Shown one piece after another: positions 8,529 to 19,155 of a stretch of 64,000 nt of DNA. The position numbers and the translations under genes are program-made. The DNA lies in NCBI RefSeq assembly GCF_010731675.1, contig NZ_AP022584.1, forward strand, positions 4,030,001-4,094,000, read 5' to 3'. This DNA comes from Mycobacterium marseillense. GTDB lineage: Bacteria > Actinomycetota > Actinomycetes > Mycobacteriales > Mycobacteriaceae. Positions within the stretch are counted from its first letter, which is position 1. Every line of letters starts with the position of its first letter. Under the pieces are notes generated by a model. It saw nothing but the letters and a program-made list of their open reading frames with translations. It did no database searches and was not told the origin of the DNA.

Positions 8529-9694
8529 GCCTGTTGGTCTTTCGGCCCGCGGTCGCCAGAGCGGTGGGGACGCGCCGCGAAGTAGCCGGCGATCGTCGCG
8601 GTGATCTCGAGGAACTTGCGCCGCGTGGCCGGGGCCATTTCCCGGGCCACGTCGATGACCCCGCCGGGGCGCAGGTGCGGGTCGAACGGCACCTCGATGA
8701 CCGGCCGCCCGTGGTCGGTGAACTCGCGGGCCAGCAGCGCGCGGGTGCGTTTGTCCGCGTGGCCATCCGAATCGTTGAGCACCACGATGCTGTGCCGCAG
8801 CAGCGTCGCCAGGCCCTGATCCGCCAGCCACTCCATGGTCCGCGCGGCGGCGGACGCGCCGTCGGCCCAGGGTGAGGACACCACGATCAGCGCATCGAGA
8901 TCGCGCAGGACCTCCTGGGTGAGAGGCGCGTCCATCGTCGAACCGCAGTCGATGACCGAGATCGTGAAATGGCGGTCCAGTCGCAGCGCGGCCTCCCGGT
9001 AGATCGCGGGATCGAGCACGCGGCGCGGGCCGGAGGCCGGTTCGCCGCCGAGCACGTGCAGGCCCGCGGAATTGCGGCCCAGCCGCGCCACCACGTCGTC
9101 GAAGGACCGCAAATTCTTGTCCGCGGTGAGCTCCCAGAACGAGCGCGTCGATCCCGGATCGATGCGGCTGCTGAGCCGCCCGAACGCGGTGTCGGCGTCG
9201 ATCGCCACGACGTGGTCTTGCCGGCGGAGTTGGGCGAGCAGCGAGCCGACACTGGCGGCCACCGACGTCTTGCCCACCCCGCCCTTGCCCAGCACGCCCA
9301 CCTTGTAGTTGCCGTGCAGGCGGGTCTGGATGGCCGCCTCGAATTGGGCCTCCTGGAGTTGAGCGGGCGACGGGCCCAGGGTGACCAGGCCGAAGGTGGC
9401 GATCCGCAGGACGCGTCGCCAACCGCGGTCGGGGAGTTCCTGCGGTGGCGCCGGCGCGCGGGCCGGCTGCTGCGGCGCCGTGGCGGGCGGTGGCCGGAAG
9501 GACGGCGCGGCCGGCGGGGGCGGGGACTGAGGCGCCCAGCTCTGGGGCGGCGAGGACGGGCGGGGCGGCGACGGAGCCGGTGGCCGCGGGGTCGGTGGGG
9601 GCCCGTGCGGAGGGGGGCCAGGCGGGCGGGCCGCGGCGTTGCTCGGCCGCTCGGGCTGCAGACGGTCCCGCAGGAATTCGTCGCGCTCGTTCAT
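8525..9694 (-). CDS. Pro-rich MinD/ParA-like ATPase, EspI/Rv3860-type
   Basis: A 389-residue protein with a Pro-rich N-terminal region (residues about 17-90) and a MinD/ParA-type ATPase domain: GKGGVGKTSVAASVGSLLA near residue 130, and the later VIDCGSTMDAPL (switch II) and IVVSSPWADGAS stretches. The fold and Pro-rich tail match the EspI-like proteins found beside ESX loci, including Mtb Rv3860, which also neighbours gltB. ATG 9694 is chosen for its GAGGAG ribosome site; a longer open frame to 9910 has no family support. In Mtb the next genes are ESX-1; here they are missing, so its partner, if any, may be ESX-2 or none. Confidence 0.85.
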   Translation of the reverse strand: MNERDEFLRDRLQPERPSNAAARPPGPPPHGPPPTPRPPAPSPPRPSSPPQSWAPQSPPPPAAPSFRPPPATAPQQPARAPAPPQELPDRGWRRVLRIATFGLVTLGPSPAQLQEAQFEAAIQTRLHGNYKVGVLGKGGVGKTSVAASVGSLLAQLRRQDHVVAIDADTAFGRLSSRIDPGSTRSFWELTADKNLRSFDDVVARLGRNSAGLHVLGGEPASGPRRVLDPAIYREAALRLDRHFTISVIDCGSTMDAPLTQEVLRDLDALIVVSSPWADGASAAARTMEWLADQGLATLLRHSIVVLNDSDGHADKRTRALLAREFTDHGRPVIEVPFDPHLRPGGVIDVAREMAPATRRKFLEITATIAGYFAARPHRSGDRGPKDQQA

Positions 9695-10315
9695 GGGCTC
9701 CTCAGGTGCCGGGCGGTCGATCGCTGCGCCGTGTACGTGATAAGCGCCACGGCCCGGCGTGCGACGCCGGGCGTGACCAATACCGGTCCAGTATCTCCTC
9801 ACGCGGCCGGTGTGGGAACCCGCAAACTCGGGACGATCCGCCACGAGATCGGCCCGGTGGCGCAGGCGCGGCACTGAACACGCCCGTCCCCGCCCCGCCA
9901 CCGTCGCCACGGGACCTGCAAGGCGCTGCCAGCAAACTGACCGCGCCCGGATGCCCGCGGCGGCGATCGCTGGGCAGAAGGCCCGCGGTGGCGGAAATCA
10001 CGGGCCCGGACGGGGGCGCTGGACGACCGCCGATCAGCGGCGACGGCGAAATTAACGAGGGTGCCCGCCGACGGTTTAGACTTGACGAAGTTGGCATGTC
10101 AGGCGGGTATTGTCATATCGTTTTACGACTTGTCGAGACCGGTTCCAGGCCACCGTTCAGAGCTGCACGGACATCCCGAACAGGATCATCTCCGCCTGGG
10201 GCACAGCCTATCGAGACAAGACCGAAGGGGTTTTAGCCCGCAACGTCCGGGTGCGACCTCGTCGGGGCCGCTGCTAACGGCCGCGCAGAACGTTCAGGTG
10301 AAGGGTCAGGTGCAT
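9695..10315. other. Intergenic region upstream of gltB and the ParA-like gene
   Basis: A 621-base stretch between divergent genes with no convincing coding sequence. One frame is open from 10061 into gltB, but its protein does not resemble the family. Possible promoter parts for gltB are TTGACG at 10082 and TATTGT at 10108, a 20-base spacing that is longer than usual. If used, the gltB leader would be about 200 bases. A weak GGCCG / CGGCC hairpin is present near 10265-10281. No known riboswitch was recognised. Confidence 0.45.
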
Positions 10316-13300
10316 ATGACGCCCAAGCGCGTCGGGTTATACAACCCCGCGTTCGAGCACGACGCGTGCGGGGTAGCCATGGTCGTCGACATGCACGGCC
10401 GCCGCAGTCGCGACATTGTCGACAAGGCAATCACCGCGCTGCTCAACCTCGAACACCGGGGTGCCCAGGGCGCCGAGCCGCGCAGCGGCGACGGCGCCGG
10501 CATCATGCTTCAGGTTCCCGACGCCTTCCTGCGTGAAGTCGTGGACTTCGAGTTGCCGCCGGCGGGCAGCTACGCCACCGGCATCGCCTTCTTGCCGCAA
10601 TCGTCCAAGGACGCCGCGACGGCGTGCGCCGCGGTGGAGAAGATCGCCGAGGCCGAGGGCCTGACCGTGCTGGGCTGGCGCAACGTCCCCACCGACGACT
10701 CGTCGCTGGGTGCGCTGTCGCGCGACGCGATGCCCACTTTCCGCCAGGTGTTCATGGCGGGGGCCTCCGACATGACGCTGGAGCGCCGGGCCTACGTGGT
10801 CCGCAAGCGCGCCGAGCACGAACTGGGCACCAAGGGCCCCGGCCAGGACGGTCCCGGCCGCGAAACCGTTTACTTCCCGAGCCTTTCGGGTCAGACGCTG
10901 GTCTACAAGGGCATGCTGACCACCCCTCAGCTCAAGGCGTTTTACCTTGACCTGCAAGACAATCGGCTGACCAGCGCGCTGGGAATCGTGCACTCCCGGT
11001 TCTCCACCAACACTTTTCCGTCGTGGCCGCTGGCCCATCCGTTCCGCCGCGTCGCCCACAACGGTGAGATCAACACCGTCACCGGCAACGAGAACTGGAT
11101 GCGGGCCCGCGAGGCGCTGATCAAGACCGACGTCTTCGGCTCGGAAGCCGACGTCGAGAAGTTGTTCCCGATCTGCACCCCGGGCGCCTCCGACACGGCG
11201 CGCTTCGACGAGGCGCTCGAGCTGCTCCACCTGGGTGGGCGCAGCCTGGCCCACGCCGTGCTGATGATGATCCCCGAGGCGTGGGAGCGCAACGAGTCGA
11301 TGGACCCGGCGCGCCGCGCGTTCTACCGCTACCACGCCTCGCTGATGGAGCCGTGGGACGGACCGGCGTCGATCACCTTCACCGATGGCACCATCATCGG
11401 CGCGGTGCTCGACCGTAATGGCTTGCGCCCCTCGCGGATCTGGGTCACCGAGGACGGCTTGGTGGTGATGGCGTCCGAGGCCGGCGTGCTGGACCTGGAC
11501 CCGGCCAAGGTGGTTCGCCGGATGCGGCTGCAGCCCGGCCGCATGTTCTTGGTGGACACGGCGCAGGGCCGCATCGTCGCCGACGAGGAGATCAAAGCGG
11601 AGCTGGCCGCCGAGCACCCCTATCAGGAGTGGCTGGACAAGAACCTGGTCCCCCTCGACGACCTGCCACAGGGCCACTACAAGCGGATGCCGCACGACCG
11701 ACTGGTCAAGCGCCAGCAGACCTTTGGCTACACGTACGAGGAACTCAACCTGCTGGTGGCGCCGATGGTGCGCAGCGGCGCCGAGCCGATCGGGTCGATG
11801 GGTACCGACACCCCGGTCGCGGTGCTCTCCGAGCGGCCCCGGATGCTCTACGACTACTTCCAGCAGCTCTTCGCGCAGGTGACCAACCCGCCGCTGGACG
11901 CCATCCGCGAGGAGGTGGTGACCAGCCTGCAGGGCACCACCGGCGGCGAGCGGGACCTGCTGACCCCGACCGAGCTCTCGTGTCACCAGATCGCCCTGTC
12001 CCAGCCGATTCTGCGCAACCGGGAACTGGCGAAGCTGATCAACCTCGACCCGGACGACGAGGTCAACGGCCGCCCGCATGGCATGCGTTCCAAGGTGATT
12101 CGCTGCCTGTACCCGGTGGCCGAAGGCGGCGCCGGGCTGGCCGCCGCCCTCGAGGACGTGCGGGCGCAGGCCTCGTCGGCGATCGCCGATGGCGCGCGGG
12201 TGATCATCTTGTCCGACCGCGAATCCGACGAACAGCTGGCGCCCATTCCGTCGCTGCTCGCGGTGGCCGGCGTGCACCACCACTTGGTGCGCGACCGGAC
12301 GCGGACCCACGTCGGCCTGGTGGTGGAGACCGGTGACGCCCGCGAGGTGCACCACATGGCGGCGCTGGTCAGCTTCGGTGCCGCGGCGATCAACCCGTAC
12401 CTGGCGTTCGAGTCGATCGAGGACATGCTCGACCGGGGCGTCATCGAGGGCATCGACCGCAAGACGGCGCTGAACAACTACATCAAGGCCGCCGGCAAGG
12501 GTGTGCTGAAAGTGATGTCCAAGATGGGCATTTCGACGCTGGCCTCCTACACCGGTGCGCAGTTGTTCCAGGCGGTCGGGATTTCTGAGGATGTGCTCAG
12601 CGAATACTTCACCGGGTTGAGCTGTCCCATCGGCGGGATCACCATGGACGACATCGCCGCCGACGTCGCCGCCCGCCACGCGCTGGCCTACCTGGACCGC
12701 CCGGGCGAACGCGCCCACCGCGAGCTCGAGGTGGGCGGGGAATACCAGTGGCGCCGCGAGGGCGAGTACCACCTGTTCAACCCCGAGACCGTCTTCAAGC
12801 TGCAGCACGCCACGCGCACCGGCCAATACAAGGTGTTCAAGGACTACACCCGCCTGGTCGACGACCAAAGCGAGCGCATGGCGTCCCTGCGCGGACTGCT
12901 CAAATTCCGCGCCGGCGTGCGGGAACCGATCTCGCTCGACGAGGTGGAGCCCGCCAGCGAAATCGTCAAACGGTTCTCCACCGGGGCGATGAGCTACGGC
13001 TCGATCTCCGCGGAGGCGCATGAGACGCTGGCCATCGCGATGAACCGGCTGGGCGGCCGGTCCAACAGCGGCGAGGGCGGCGAGGACGTCAAGCGCTTCG
13101 ACCGCGACCCCGACGGGGCCTGGCGGCGCAGCGCGATCAAGCAGGTCGCCTCGGGGCGGTTCGGTGTCACATCGCACTACCTGACGAACTGCACCGACAT
13201 CCAGATCAAGATGGCGCAGGGCGCGAAACCCGGTGAGGGAGGCCAGCTTCCGGGGCACAAGGTGTACCCCTGGGTCGCCGAGGTTCGCCACTCCACCCCC

Positions 13301-14899
13301 GGCGTCGGCCTGATCTCACCGCCGCCGCACCACGACATCTACTCCATCGAGGACCTGGCGCAGCTGATCCACGATCTCAAGAACGCCAACCCGGCGGCGC
13401 GCGTGCACGTCAAGCTGGTCTCCGAGAACGGCGTCGGCACGGTGGCGGCGGGCGTGTCCAAGGCCCACGCCGATGTGGTCCTGATCTCCGGGCACGACGG
13501 CGGCACCGGCGCGACCCCGATGACGTCGATGAAGCACGCCGGGGCTCCCTGGGAGCTGGGGCTGGCCGAGACGCAGCAGACGTTGCTGCTCAACGGATTA
13601 CGCGACCGGATCGTGGTCCAGGTCGACGGCCAGCTCAAGACGGGGCGCGACGTGATGATCGCGGCGCTGCTCGGCGCCGAGGAATTCGGCTTCGCCACCG
13701 CGCCGCTGGTGGTGTCCGGTTGCATCATGATGCGGGTCTGCCACCTCGACACCTGCCCCGTCGGCGTGGCCACCCAGAATCCGGTGCTGCGCGAGCGTTT
13801 CACCGGCAAGCCGGAATTCGTCGAGAACTTCTTCATGTTCATCGCCGAAGAGGTTCGCGAATACATGGCGCAGTTGGGATTCCGCACCCTCAACGAGGCG
13901 GTCGGCCAGGTCAAGGCGCTGGACACCACGCTGGCGCGCGCCCACTGGAAGGCGCACCGGCTCGACCTGGACCCGGTCCTGCACGAGCCGGAATCGGCGT
14001 TCATGAACCAGGACCTGTACTGCACCTCGCGTCAGGACCACGGCCTGGACAAGGCGCTCGACCAGCAGTTGATCGTGATGAGCCGTGAGGCACTGGATTC
14101 GCAGAAGCCGGTGCGCTTCTCCACCACGATCAGCAACGTCAACCGCACGGTGGGCACCATGCTCGGCCATGAGGTCACCAAAGCCTATGGCGGCCAGGGG
14201 TTGCCGGACGGGACCATCGACATCACCTTCGACGGCTCGGCGGGCAACAGCTTTGGTGCGTTTGTGCCGCGCGGCATCACCCTGCGCGTCTACGGCGACG
14301 CCAACGACTATGTCGGCAAGGGTCTGTCCGGTGGGCGGATCGTGGTTCGGCCGTCGGACAACGCCCCGCAGGACTACGTGGCCGAGGACAACATCATCGG
14401 CGGCAACGTGATCCTGTTCGGCGCCACCAACGGTGAGGCGTACCTGCGCGGTGTCGTCGGCGAACGGTTCGCGGTGCGCAACTCCGGGGCGCACGCCGTC
14501 GTCGAGGGCGTCGGGGACCACGGGTGCGAATACATGACCGGCGGCAAGGTCGTCGTCCTCGGTCGCACCGGCCGGAACTTCGCGGCCGGCATGTCCGGCG
14601 GCGTGGCGTACGTCTACGACCCGCACGGCGAATTGCCAGGAAATCTCAACACCGAGATGGTCGAGCTCGAGAGCTTGGATGAAGATGACAACGAGTGGTT
14701 GCACGACATGATCCAGGCACACGTGGATGCCACCGATTCCGCTGTGGGTCAACGCATTCTGGGTGACTGGACGGAAGAGCGCCGGCATTTCGCCAAGGTG
14801 ATGCCGCGGGACTACAAGCGGGTGCTGCAGGCCATCGCCGACGCGGAACGTGACGGCGTGGATGTGGACAAGGCGATCATGGCGGCCGCCCATGGCTGA
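10316..14899 (+). CDS. gltB: Glutamate synthase (NADPH/ferredoxin-type) large subunit
   Basis: GltB transfers the amide nitrogen of glutamine to 2-oxoglutarate, making two glutamates. ATG 10316 gives 1527 residues, the Mtb length. The protein is made with a short propeptide: Cys18 in HDACGVAM is the expected N-terminal nucleophile of the glutaminase domain after cleavage. The central domain and the FMN-binding synthase domain (residues about 830-1200, with [12 protein letters not shown] and the 3Fe-4S cysteines in [15 protein letters not shown]) follow, and the C-terminal beta-helix domain with GxxxG repeats ([21 protein letters not shown]) closes it. It overlaps gltD by 8 bases, so the two are one operon. 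Confidence 0.97.
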   Translation: MTPKRVGLYNPAFEHDACGVAMVVDMHGRRSRDIVDKAITALLNLEHRGAQGAEPRSGDGAGIMLQVPDAFLREVVDFELPPAGSYATGIAFLPQSSKDAATACAAVEKIAEAEGLTVLGWRNVPTDDSSLGALSRDAMPTFRQVFMAGASDMTLERRAYVVRKRAEHELGTKGPGQDGPGRETVYFPSLSGQTLVYKGMLTTPQLKAFYLDLQDNRLTSALGIVHSRFSTNTFPSWPLAHPFRRVAHNGEINTVTGNENWMRAREALIKTDVFGSEADVEKLFPICTPGASDTARFDEALELLHLGGRSLAHAVLMMIPEAWERNESMDPARRAFYRYHASLMEPWDGPASITFTDGTIIGAVLDRNGLRPSRIWVTEDGLVVMASEAGVLDLDPAKVVRRMRLQPGRMFLVDTAQGRIVADEEIKAELAAEHPYQEWLDKNLVPLDDLPQGHYKRMPHDRLVKRQQTFGYTYEELNLLVAPMVRSGAEPIGSMGTDTPVAVLSERPRMLYDYFQQLFAQVTNPPLDAIREEVVTSLQGTTGGERDLLTPTELSCHQIALSQPILRNRELAKLINLDPDDEVNGRPHGMRSKVIRCLYPVAEGGAGLAAALEDVRAQASSAIADGARVIILSDRESDEQLAPIPSLLAVAGVHHHLVRDRTRTHVGLVVETGDAREVHHMAALVSFGAAAINPYLAFESIEDMLDRGVIEGIDRKTALNNYIKAAGKGVLKVMSKMGISTLASYTGAQLFQAVGISEDVLSEYFTGLSCPIGGITMDDIAADVAARHALAYLDRPGERAHRELEVGGEYQWRREGEYHLFNPETVFKLQHATRTGQYKVFKDYTRLVDDQSERMASLRGLLKFRAGVREPISLDEVEPASEIVKRFSTGAMSYGSISAEAHETLAIAMNRLGGRSNSGEGGEDVKRFDRDPDGAWRRSAIKQVASGRFGVTSHYLTNCTDIQIKMAQGAKPGEGGQLPGHKVYPWVAEVRHSTPGVGLISPPPHHDIYSIEDLAQLIHDLKNANPAARVHVKLVSENGVGTVAAGVSKAHADVVLISGHDGGTGATPMTSMKHAGAPWELGLAETQQTLLLNGLRDRIVVQVDGQLKTGRDVMIAALLGAEEFGFATAPLVVSGCIMMRVCHLDTCPVGVATQNPVLRERFTGKPEFVENFFMFIAEEVREYMAQLGFRTLNEAVGQVKALDTTLARAHWKAHRLDLDPVLHEPESAFMNQDLYCTSRQDHGLDKALDQQLIVMSREALDSQKPVRFSTTISNVNRTVGTMLGHEVTKAYGGQGLPDGTIDITFDGSAGNSFGAFVPRGITLRVYGDANDYVGKGLSGGRIVVRPSDNAPQDYVAEDNIIGGNVILFGATNGEAYLRGVVGERFAVRNSGAHAVVEGVGDHGCEYMTGGKVVVLGRTGRNFAAGMSGGVAYVYDPHGELPGNLNTEMVELESLDEDDNEWLHDMIQAHVDATDSAVGQRILGDWTEERRHFAKVMPRDYKRVLQAIADAERDGVDVDKAIMAAAHG

Positions 14900-16367
14900 T
14901 CCGAGCGGTTTCCTGAAATACACGCACCGGGAGTTGCCGAAGCGCCGGCCGGTCCCGCTGCGGTTGCGCGACTGGCGCGAGGTCTACGAGGAATTCGACA
15001 ACGAGACCCTGCGCGAGCAGGCGACCCGGTGCATGGACTGCGGTATTCCGTTCTGTCACAACGGGTGTCCGCTGGGCAACCTGATCCCGGAGTGGAACGA
15101 CCTGGTCCGCAGGGACCAGTGGCGCGCCGCTATCGAACGGCTGCACGCCACCAACAACTTCCCGGACTTCACCGGCCGGCTGTGCCCGGCACCCTGTGAG
15201 CCGGCCTGCGTGCTCGGCATCAACCAGGATCCGGTGACGATCAAGCAGATCGAGCTGGAGATCATCGACAAGGCCTTCGACGAGGGCTGGGTGCGGCCGC
15301 TGCCGCCGGAGAAGCTGACCGGCAAAAAGGTCGCCGTGGTCGGTTCCGGACCGGCGGGTCTGGCCGCCGCTCAGCAGCTGACCCGCGCCGGCCACAGCGT
15401 CACCGTCTTCGAGCGCGCCGATCGTATCGGCGGATTGCTGCGCTACGGCATCCCGGAATTCAAGATGGAAAAGCGTGTCCTCGATCGCCGACTGGACCAA
15501 ATGCGGGCCGAGGGAACCGAATTCCGGGCGGGCGTCAACGTCGGAGTCGACATCACCGCGGAGCAACTGCGCTCCGACTTCGACGCGGTGGTGCTGGCCG
15601 GTGGCGCGACCGCCGGGCGCGATCTGCCCGTTCCCGGCCGGGAGCTGGACGGCATCCACCAGGCGATGGAGTTCCTGCCCTGGGGCAACCGGCAAGCGCT
15701 GGACGACCTCGGTGAAAACGAGGTGGATGCCGACGGGCAACCGCCGCTCACCGCCAAAGGCAAGAAGGTCATCATCATCGGCGGCGGTGACACCGGCGCC
15801 GACTGCCTGGGCACCGTGCACCGGCAGGGCGCCACCGAGGTGCACCAGTTCGAGATCATGCCGCGCCCGCCCGAGACGCGCGCCCCGTCCACCCCGTGGC
15901 CGACCTACCCGCTGATGTACCGGGTCTCCGCCGCGCACGAAGAGGGCGGCGAGCGGGTGTTCTCGGTCAACACCGAGCAGTTCGTCGGCCAGGACGGTCG
16001 CGTCAAGGCGCTGAAGGCGCACGAGGTCACCATGCAGGACGGCAAGTTCGTCAAGGTGGAGGGCTCCGATTTCGAACTCGAAGCCGATCTGGTGTTGCTG
16101 GCGATGGGGTTCGTCGGACCCGAGAGGGAGGGCCTGCTCACCGAGCTCGGGGTCAAGCTCACCGAGCGCGGCAACGTCGCGCGCGGCGCCGACTTCGAGA
16201 CCTCGGTTCCGGGCGTCTTCGTAGCCGGGGACATGGGTCGCGGCCAGTCATTGATCGTCTGGGCGATTGCTGAGGGCAGGGCGGCCGCGGCGGCAGCGGA
16301 CCGGTTCATGATGGGTTCCACCGCGTTGCCGGCGCCCATCAAGCCCACCGCGGTACCGCTTCAGTAG
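14892..16367 (+). CDS. gltD: Glutamate synthase small subunit (FAD/NADPH, 4Fe-4S)
   Basis: GltD takes electrons from NADPH through FAD and iron-sulfur centres to GltB. The 491-residue protein has the N-terminal cysteine clusters [17 protein letters not shown] and [10 protein letters not shown] (residues about 45-115) that bind the 4Fe-4S centres, an FAD Rossmann motif [14 protein letters not shown] near residue 150, and a second dinucleotide motif [15 protein letters not shown] near 290 for NADPH. The C-terminal [19 protein letters not shown] is the usual FAD-closing motif. ATG 14892 lies inside the gltB end in another frame, with 8 bases shared. Confidence 0.97.
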   Translation: MADPSGFLKYTHRELPKRRPVPLRLRDWREVYEEFDNETLREQATRCMDCGIPFCHNGCPLGNLIPEWNDLVRRDQWRAAIERLHATNNFPDFTGRLCPAPCEPACVLGINQDPVTIKQIELEIIDKAFDEGWVRPLPPEKLTGKKVAVVGSGPAGLAAAQQLTRAGHSVTVFERADRIGGLLRYGIPEFKMEKRVLDRRLDQMRAEGTEFRAGVNVGVDITAEQLRSDFDAVVLAGGATAGRDLPVPGRELDGIHQAMEFLPWGNRQALDDLGENEVDADGQPPLTAKGKKVIIIGGGDTGADCLGTVHRQGATEVHQFEIMPRPPETRAPSTPWPTYPLMYRVSAAHEEGGERVFSVNTEQFVGQDGRVKALKAHEVTMQDGKFVKVEGSDFELEADLVLLAMGFVGPEREGLLTELGVKLTERGNVARGADFETSVPGVFVAGDMGRGQSLIVWAIAEGRAAAAAADRFMMGSTALPAPIKPTAVPLQ

Positions 16368-16520
16368 TAACACCAGTCACACCAGAAACACGCTTTGGTT
16401 CGTTCGGCGCGTCTCCCGCAGTTTGCCAGACGGCGGGTGTCTAATAATCCTCTGTGAGACCGCTCACAGGGGGGTCACACTGTTTCCCGGATGAACGGAC
16501 CGATCGCAGGAGTGGTTTTT
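16368..16520. other. Intergenic hairpin and leader before a small open frame
   Basis: Between gltD and a possible 46-residue gene there is an AT-rich TAATAAT at 16442 and then CTGTGAG-ACCG-CTCACAG at 16452-16469, a perfect 7-base inverted repeat that extends by CC/GG on the outside with one G-T pair. It could be an operator or a leader hairpin of the small gene. The rest shows nothing notable; there is no obvious gltD terminator. Confidence 0.4.
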
Positions 16521-16661
16521 GTGCATATCCACCCAGTACCCCGGACGCGGATGGGGCGAATGGCCTGGTCATGGTTGCGTCACCCGGTAAAAAGTCGCGA
16601 GTTCCCCGCCAAGCACGAGCGGCTGGTCACCGCCCAGGATCTATTGCTCTTCGGCGCGTGA
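16521..16661 (+). CDS. Possible small basic protein, 46 residues
   Basis: A short frame starting at GTG 16521 with GCAGGAG eight bases upstream. The product is basic and Trp/His-containing, with MGRMAWSWLRHPVKSREFP in the middle and LVTAQDLLLFGA at the end. There is no membrane helix or known motif. The ribosome site, the promoter-like AT stretch and the hairpin upstream support a real gene, and its place between gltD and the next gene corresponds to the small Mtb gene Rv3857c, but I cannot confirm homology. If wrong, the stretch 16368-16760 is non-coding. Confidence 0.4.
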   Translation: MHIHPVPRTRMGRMAWSWLRHPVKSREFPAKHERLVTAQDLLLFGA

Positions 16662-16760
16662 GCGCCCAGCCAGAGCGTCTGCGGGCGTCCACCGGGTTTG
16701 CTCAGCGCCCGACTGGCGGATTTTTCGCCTGAGCGCTGCCGGCGGCCCCCCAAATCGGCG

Positions 16761-17611
16761 CTAACCGTCCAATAATCCCGAATCGCGGATCGCCTCGGCG
16801 AGCGGTTCCAGCACGGCGGGATCGTGCGGCGGGGGAAGGTAGACGATCCCGAGGTCGAGCCCTTCGGCCGCGAGTCCGGCCGCGTCCGCGACGACCTTCC
16901 CGTAGTCGAGATCCGGCTCGAGGCGCAGGTGCGCCGAGAGGGTGATCTCCTTCGGGTCGCGGCCGATGTCGGCGCAGTGCGAGGCGAGGACGTCACGCTT
17001 GTGGGCGAAAACGTCGGGCGGGCCACCGACGAAGTTCCAGTGCTGGGCGTAGCGGGCGGTGATCCGCAGCGTGCGCTTCTCGCCGCTGCCGCCGATGCAG
17101 ATCGGGGGGTGCGGGCGCTGCGGCCCCTTGGGCTCGTTGCGGGCGCCCTTGAGCTGGTAGAACTTGCCTTGAAAATCGGAGCAGTCGGTGGTCAAAAGGC
17201 TGGTCAGCACCTCGCACGCTTCCTCGAAGCGGTCGAAGCGTTCCCTGATGCTGCCGAGCTCGATGCCGTAGGCGCCAGATTCCTCTTCGTTCCACCCGGC
17301 GCCGATCCCCAGCTCGAGGCGCCGTTCGAAATGATGTCGAGGGCGGCCGCCATGTTGGCCAGCACCGCGGGGTGGCGGTAGTGGATCCCGGTGACCAGGG
17401 TTCCCAGCCGCAATCGTGTGGTGGCCTGCGCCAGCGCCGTCAGCGTCGTCCAGCCCTCCAGGCACGGTCCGCTGCTGTCGGAGAAGATCGGGTAGAAGTG
17501 GTCGAACGTCCAGCCCGATTCGTAGACGTCGATGTCGTCGGCCGCCTGCCAGACGGCCAGCATCTGCGCCCAGGCGGTGTTCTGCGGGGAAGTCTTGAAC
17601 GCGAATCGCAT
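16761..17611 (-). pseudogene. Frameshifted LLM-class F420-dependent oxidoreductase
   Basis: Two adjacent frames together make one luciferase-like (LLM) F420-dependent enzyme of about 283 residues. The N-terminal part starts MRFAFKTSPQNTAWAQ at 17611 and reads to IISNG; the C-terminal part picks up at LELGIGAGWNEEES in another frame and ends at 16761. The break is near 17320, where AACGGC-GCCTCGAG would read correctly as AACGGCCGCCTCGAG: one C is missing. Family hallmarks on both sides (GTLVTGIHYRHP, CIGGSGEKRTLR) are intact, so the loss is recent or is a sequencing error in GC-rich DNA. As read, the product would be truncated after about 97 family residues plus a foreign tail. Confidence 0.8.
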
Positions 17612-17662
17612 GTCAACGACGTTAGTCGGCCTTTGTGAAGGGCAACTAAACTTGACCGCGCT

Positions 17663-18103
17663 ATGACTTGTCCTTGTTGCTCCCTGGGTATCGACACCAA
17701 AATCACGCTGCTGGCAGCGGGCCTGATCTTCCTGCTCGCGCTGGTGCTCGGGATCTGGAAATACCGCGGGATGATGACCTCCGAGAACCATCTCGCGCAT
17801 CCCTATGTCGATATCGCGCACCGCGCGGCGCTGCTGTATTCGTTCGCGACGCTGCTGCTCGCGGTCTTCGTGCAACTGAGCGCCTGGCCGGTGTGGGTAA
17901 ACCTGACGGCGGCGGGGGTGGTCGTCTTCTTCTTTGTGGCGGCCATCGCCGCGTACATCACGCACGGGGCCCGGCGCGACACCGTCAACCAATTCGAAAA
18001 CGCCGACCGGAGCACCGAACTGGCGATGGCCGCGCTGATCGTCGGTGAAATCGGTGGGTTCGGCGTGCTACTCGCCGGGTTCATCGTCGGCCAACTCTTG
18101 TGA
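17663..18103 (+). CDS. Four-helix integral membrane protein of unknown function
   Basis: A 146-residue protein with four hydrophobic helices at about residues 14-33, 53-71, 76-98 and 121-144. The N-terminus has CPCC, which could bind metal or form a disulfide. A TAAACT -10-like box at 17647 sits 10 bases before the start, so the mRNA may be leaderless. I do not recognise the family. It stands alone between a broken F420-type enzyme and the PHP-domain gene, 22 bases before the latter. Confidence 0.7.
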   Translation: MTCPCCSLGIDTKITLLAAGLIFLLALVLGIWKYRGMMTSENHLAHPYVDIAHRAALLYSFATLLLAVFVQLSAWPVWVNLTAAGVVVFFFVAAIAAYITHGARRDTVNQFENADRSTELAMAALIVGEIGGFGVLLAGFIVGQLL

Positions 18104-18125
18104 ACGGGGCGGGCACACTGGAGTC

Positions 18126-19133
18126 ATGGATCCGGTAGCGGCCCTGCGGCAGATCGCCTACTACAAGGACCGGAGCCGTCACGACCCCAGACGCGTGATG
18201 GCCTACCGCAACGCGGCCGACATCATCGAGGGCCTCGACGATGCGGCGCGCGAGCGTCACGGCCACGCCAACAGCTGGCAGTCGTTGCCGGGCATCGGCC
18301 CGAAAACCGCCAAGGTCATCGACCAGGCCTGGTCCGGTCGCGAACCCGACCTGCTGGTCGAATTGCGTTCCACCGCCGAAGATCTCGGTGGCGGTGACAT
18401 TCGCGCCGCGCTGCGCGGCGATCTGCACCTGCACTCCAACTGGTCGGACGGCTCCGCGCCGATCGAGGAGATGATGGCCGCCGCGGCGGCGCTGGGCCAC
18501 GAATACTGCGCGCTGACCGACCATTCGCCGCGGCTGACCATCGCCAACGGCCTGTCGCCGGAGCGGTTACGCAAGCAGCTCGAGGTGATCGACCGGCTGC
18601 AGGAGAAATTCGCGCCGATGCGCATCCTCACCGGGATCGAGGTCGACATCCTCGACGACGGCAGCCTGGACCAGGAACCCGAACTGCTGGAACGCCTCGA
18701 CGTCGTGGTCGCCAGCGTGCACTCCAAACTGTCGATGGATTCCGCCGCGATGACCCGGCGCATGCTGCGCGCGGTCGAAAACCCGCACGCCGACGTGCTC
18801 GGTCACTGCACCGGGCGGCTGGTGTCCGGAAACCGCGGCATTCGGCCGGAATCCAAGTTCGACACCGAGGCGGTGTTCACGGCCTGCCGCGAGTCCGGCA
18901 CCGCGGTGGAGATCAACTCCCGTCCCGAGCGGCGCGACCCGCCGACCCGCCTGCTCAACCTGGCGCTGGAGATCGGGTGCGTGTTCAGCATCGACACCGA
19001 CGCCCATGCGCCCGGCCAGCTGGACTTTCTTGGTTATGGCGCACAGCGCGCCCTGGACGCAGGCGTTCCCCCCGACCGGATCGTGAACACCTGGCCGGCG
19101 GACCGGCTGCTGGAGTGGACCGGATCGAACTGA
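18126..19133 (+). CDS. PHP-domain phosphoesterase with helix-hairpin-helix (PolX-like), Rv3856c-type
   Basis: The 335-residue protein matches the Mtb Rv3856c length. The N-terminal part (residues about 1-85) has helix-hairpin-helix DNA-binding features (SLPGIGPKTAKVI), and the rest is a PHP domain with the metal-binding motifs DLHLHSNWSDG near residue 100, ALTDHS near 130, GIEVDI near 172, SVHSKL near 199 and DTDAHAP near 292. Such proteins resemble the C-terminal part of DNA polymerase X, so a role in DNA repair or nucleotide phosphate hydrolysis is likely. ATG 18126 is used because the family starts MDPVAALR. Confidence 0.85.
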   Translation: MDPVAALRQIAYYKDRSRHDPRRVMAYRNAADIIEGLDDAARERHGHANSWQSLPGIGPKTAKVIDQAWSGREPDLLVELRSTAEDLGGGDIRAALRGDLHLHSNWSDGSAPIEEMMAAAAALGHEYCALTDHSPRLTIANGLSPERLRKQLEVIDRLQEKFAPMRILTGIEVDILDDGSLDQEPELLERLDVVVASVHSKLSMDSAAMTRRMLRAVENPHADVLGHCTGRLVSGNRGIRPESKFDTEAVFTACRESGTAVEINSRPERRDPPTRLLNLALEIGCVFSIDTDAHAPGQLDFLGYGAQRALDAGVPPDRIVNTWPADRLLEWTGSN

Positions 19134-19155
19134 CCGCGAGTCGGATATCCCGCGA

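Noticed and set aside
10082..10113. Confident sigma-A promoter for gltB
   Set aside because: TTGACG and TATTGT are 20 bases apart, too long for a firm call; kept only as a remark in the intergenic entry.
9711..10236. Plus-strand frame through the gap before gltB
   Set aside because: Low-complexity Arg/Pro/Ala-rich product without a motif; the open state is explained by high GC.
10337..13291. Very long open frame on the minus strand opposite gltB
   Set aside because: It runs antisense inside a conserved gene, has a composition expected for a shadow frame in GC-rich DNA (Arg, Gly, Val, Asp, His rich) and no recognisable motif.
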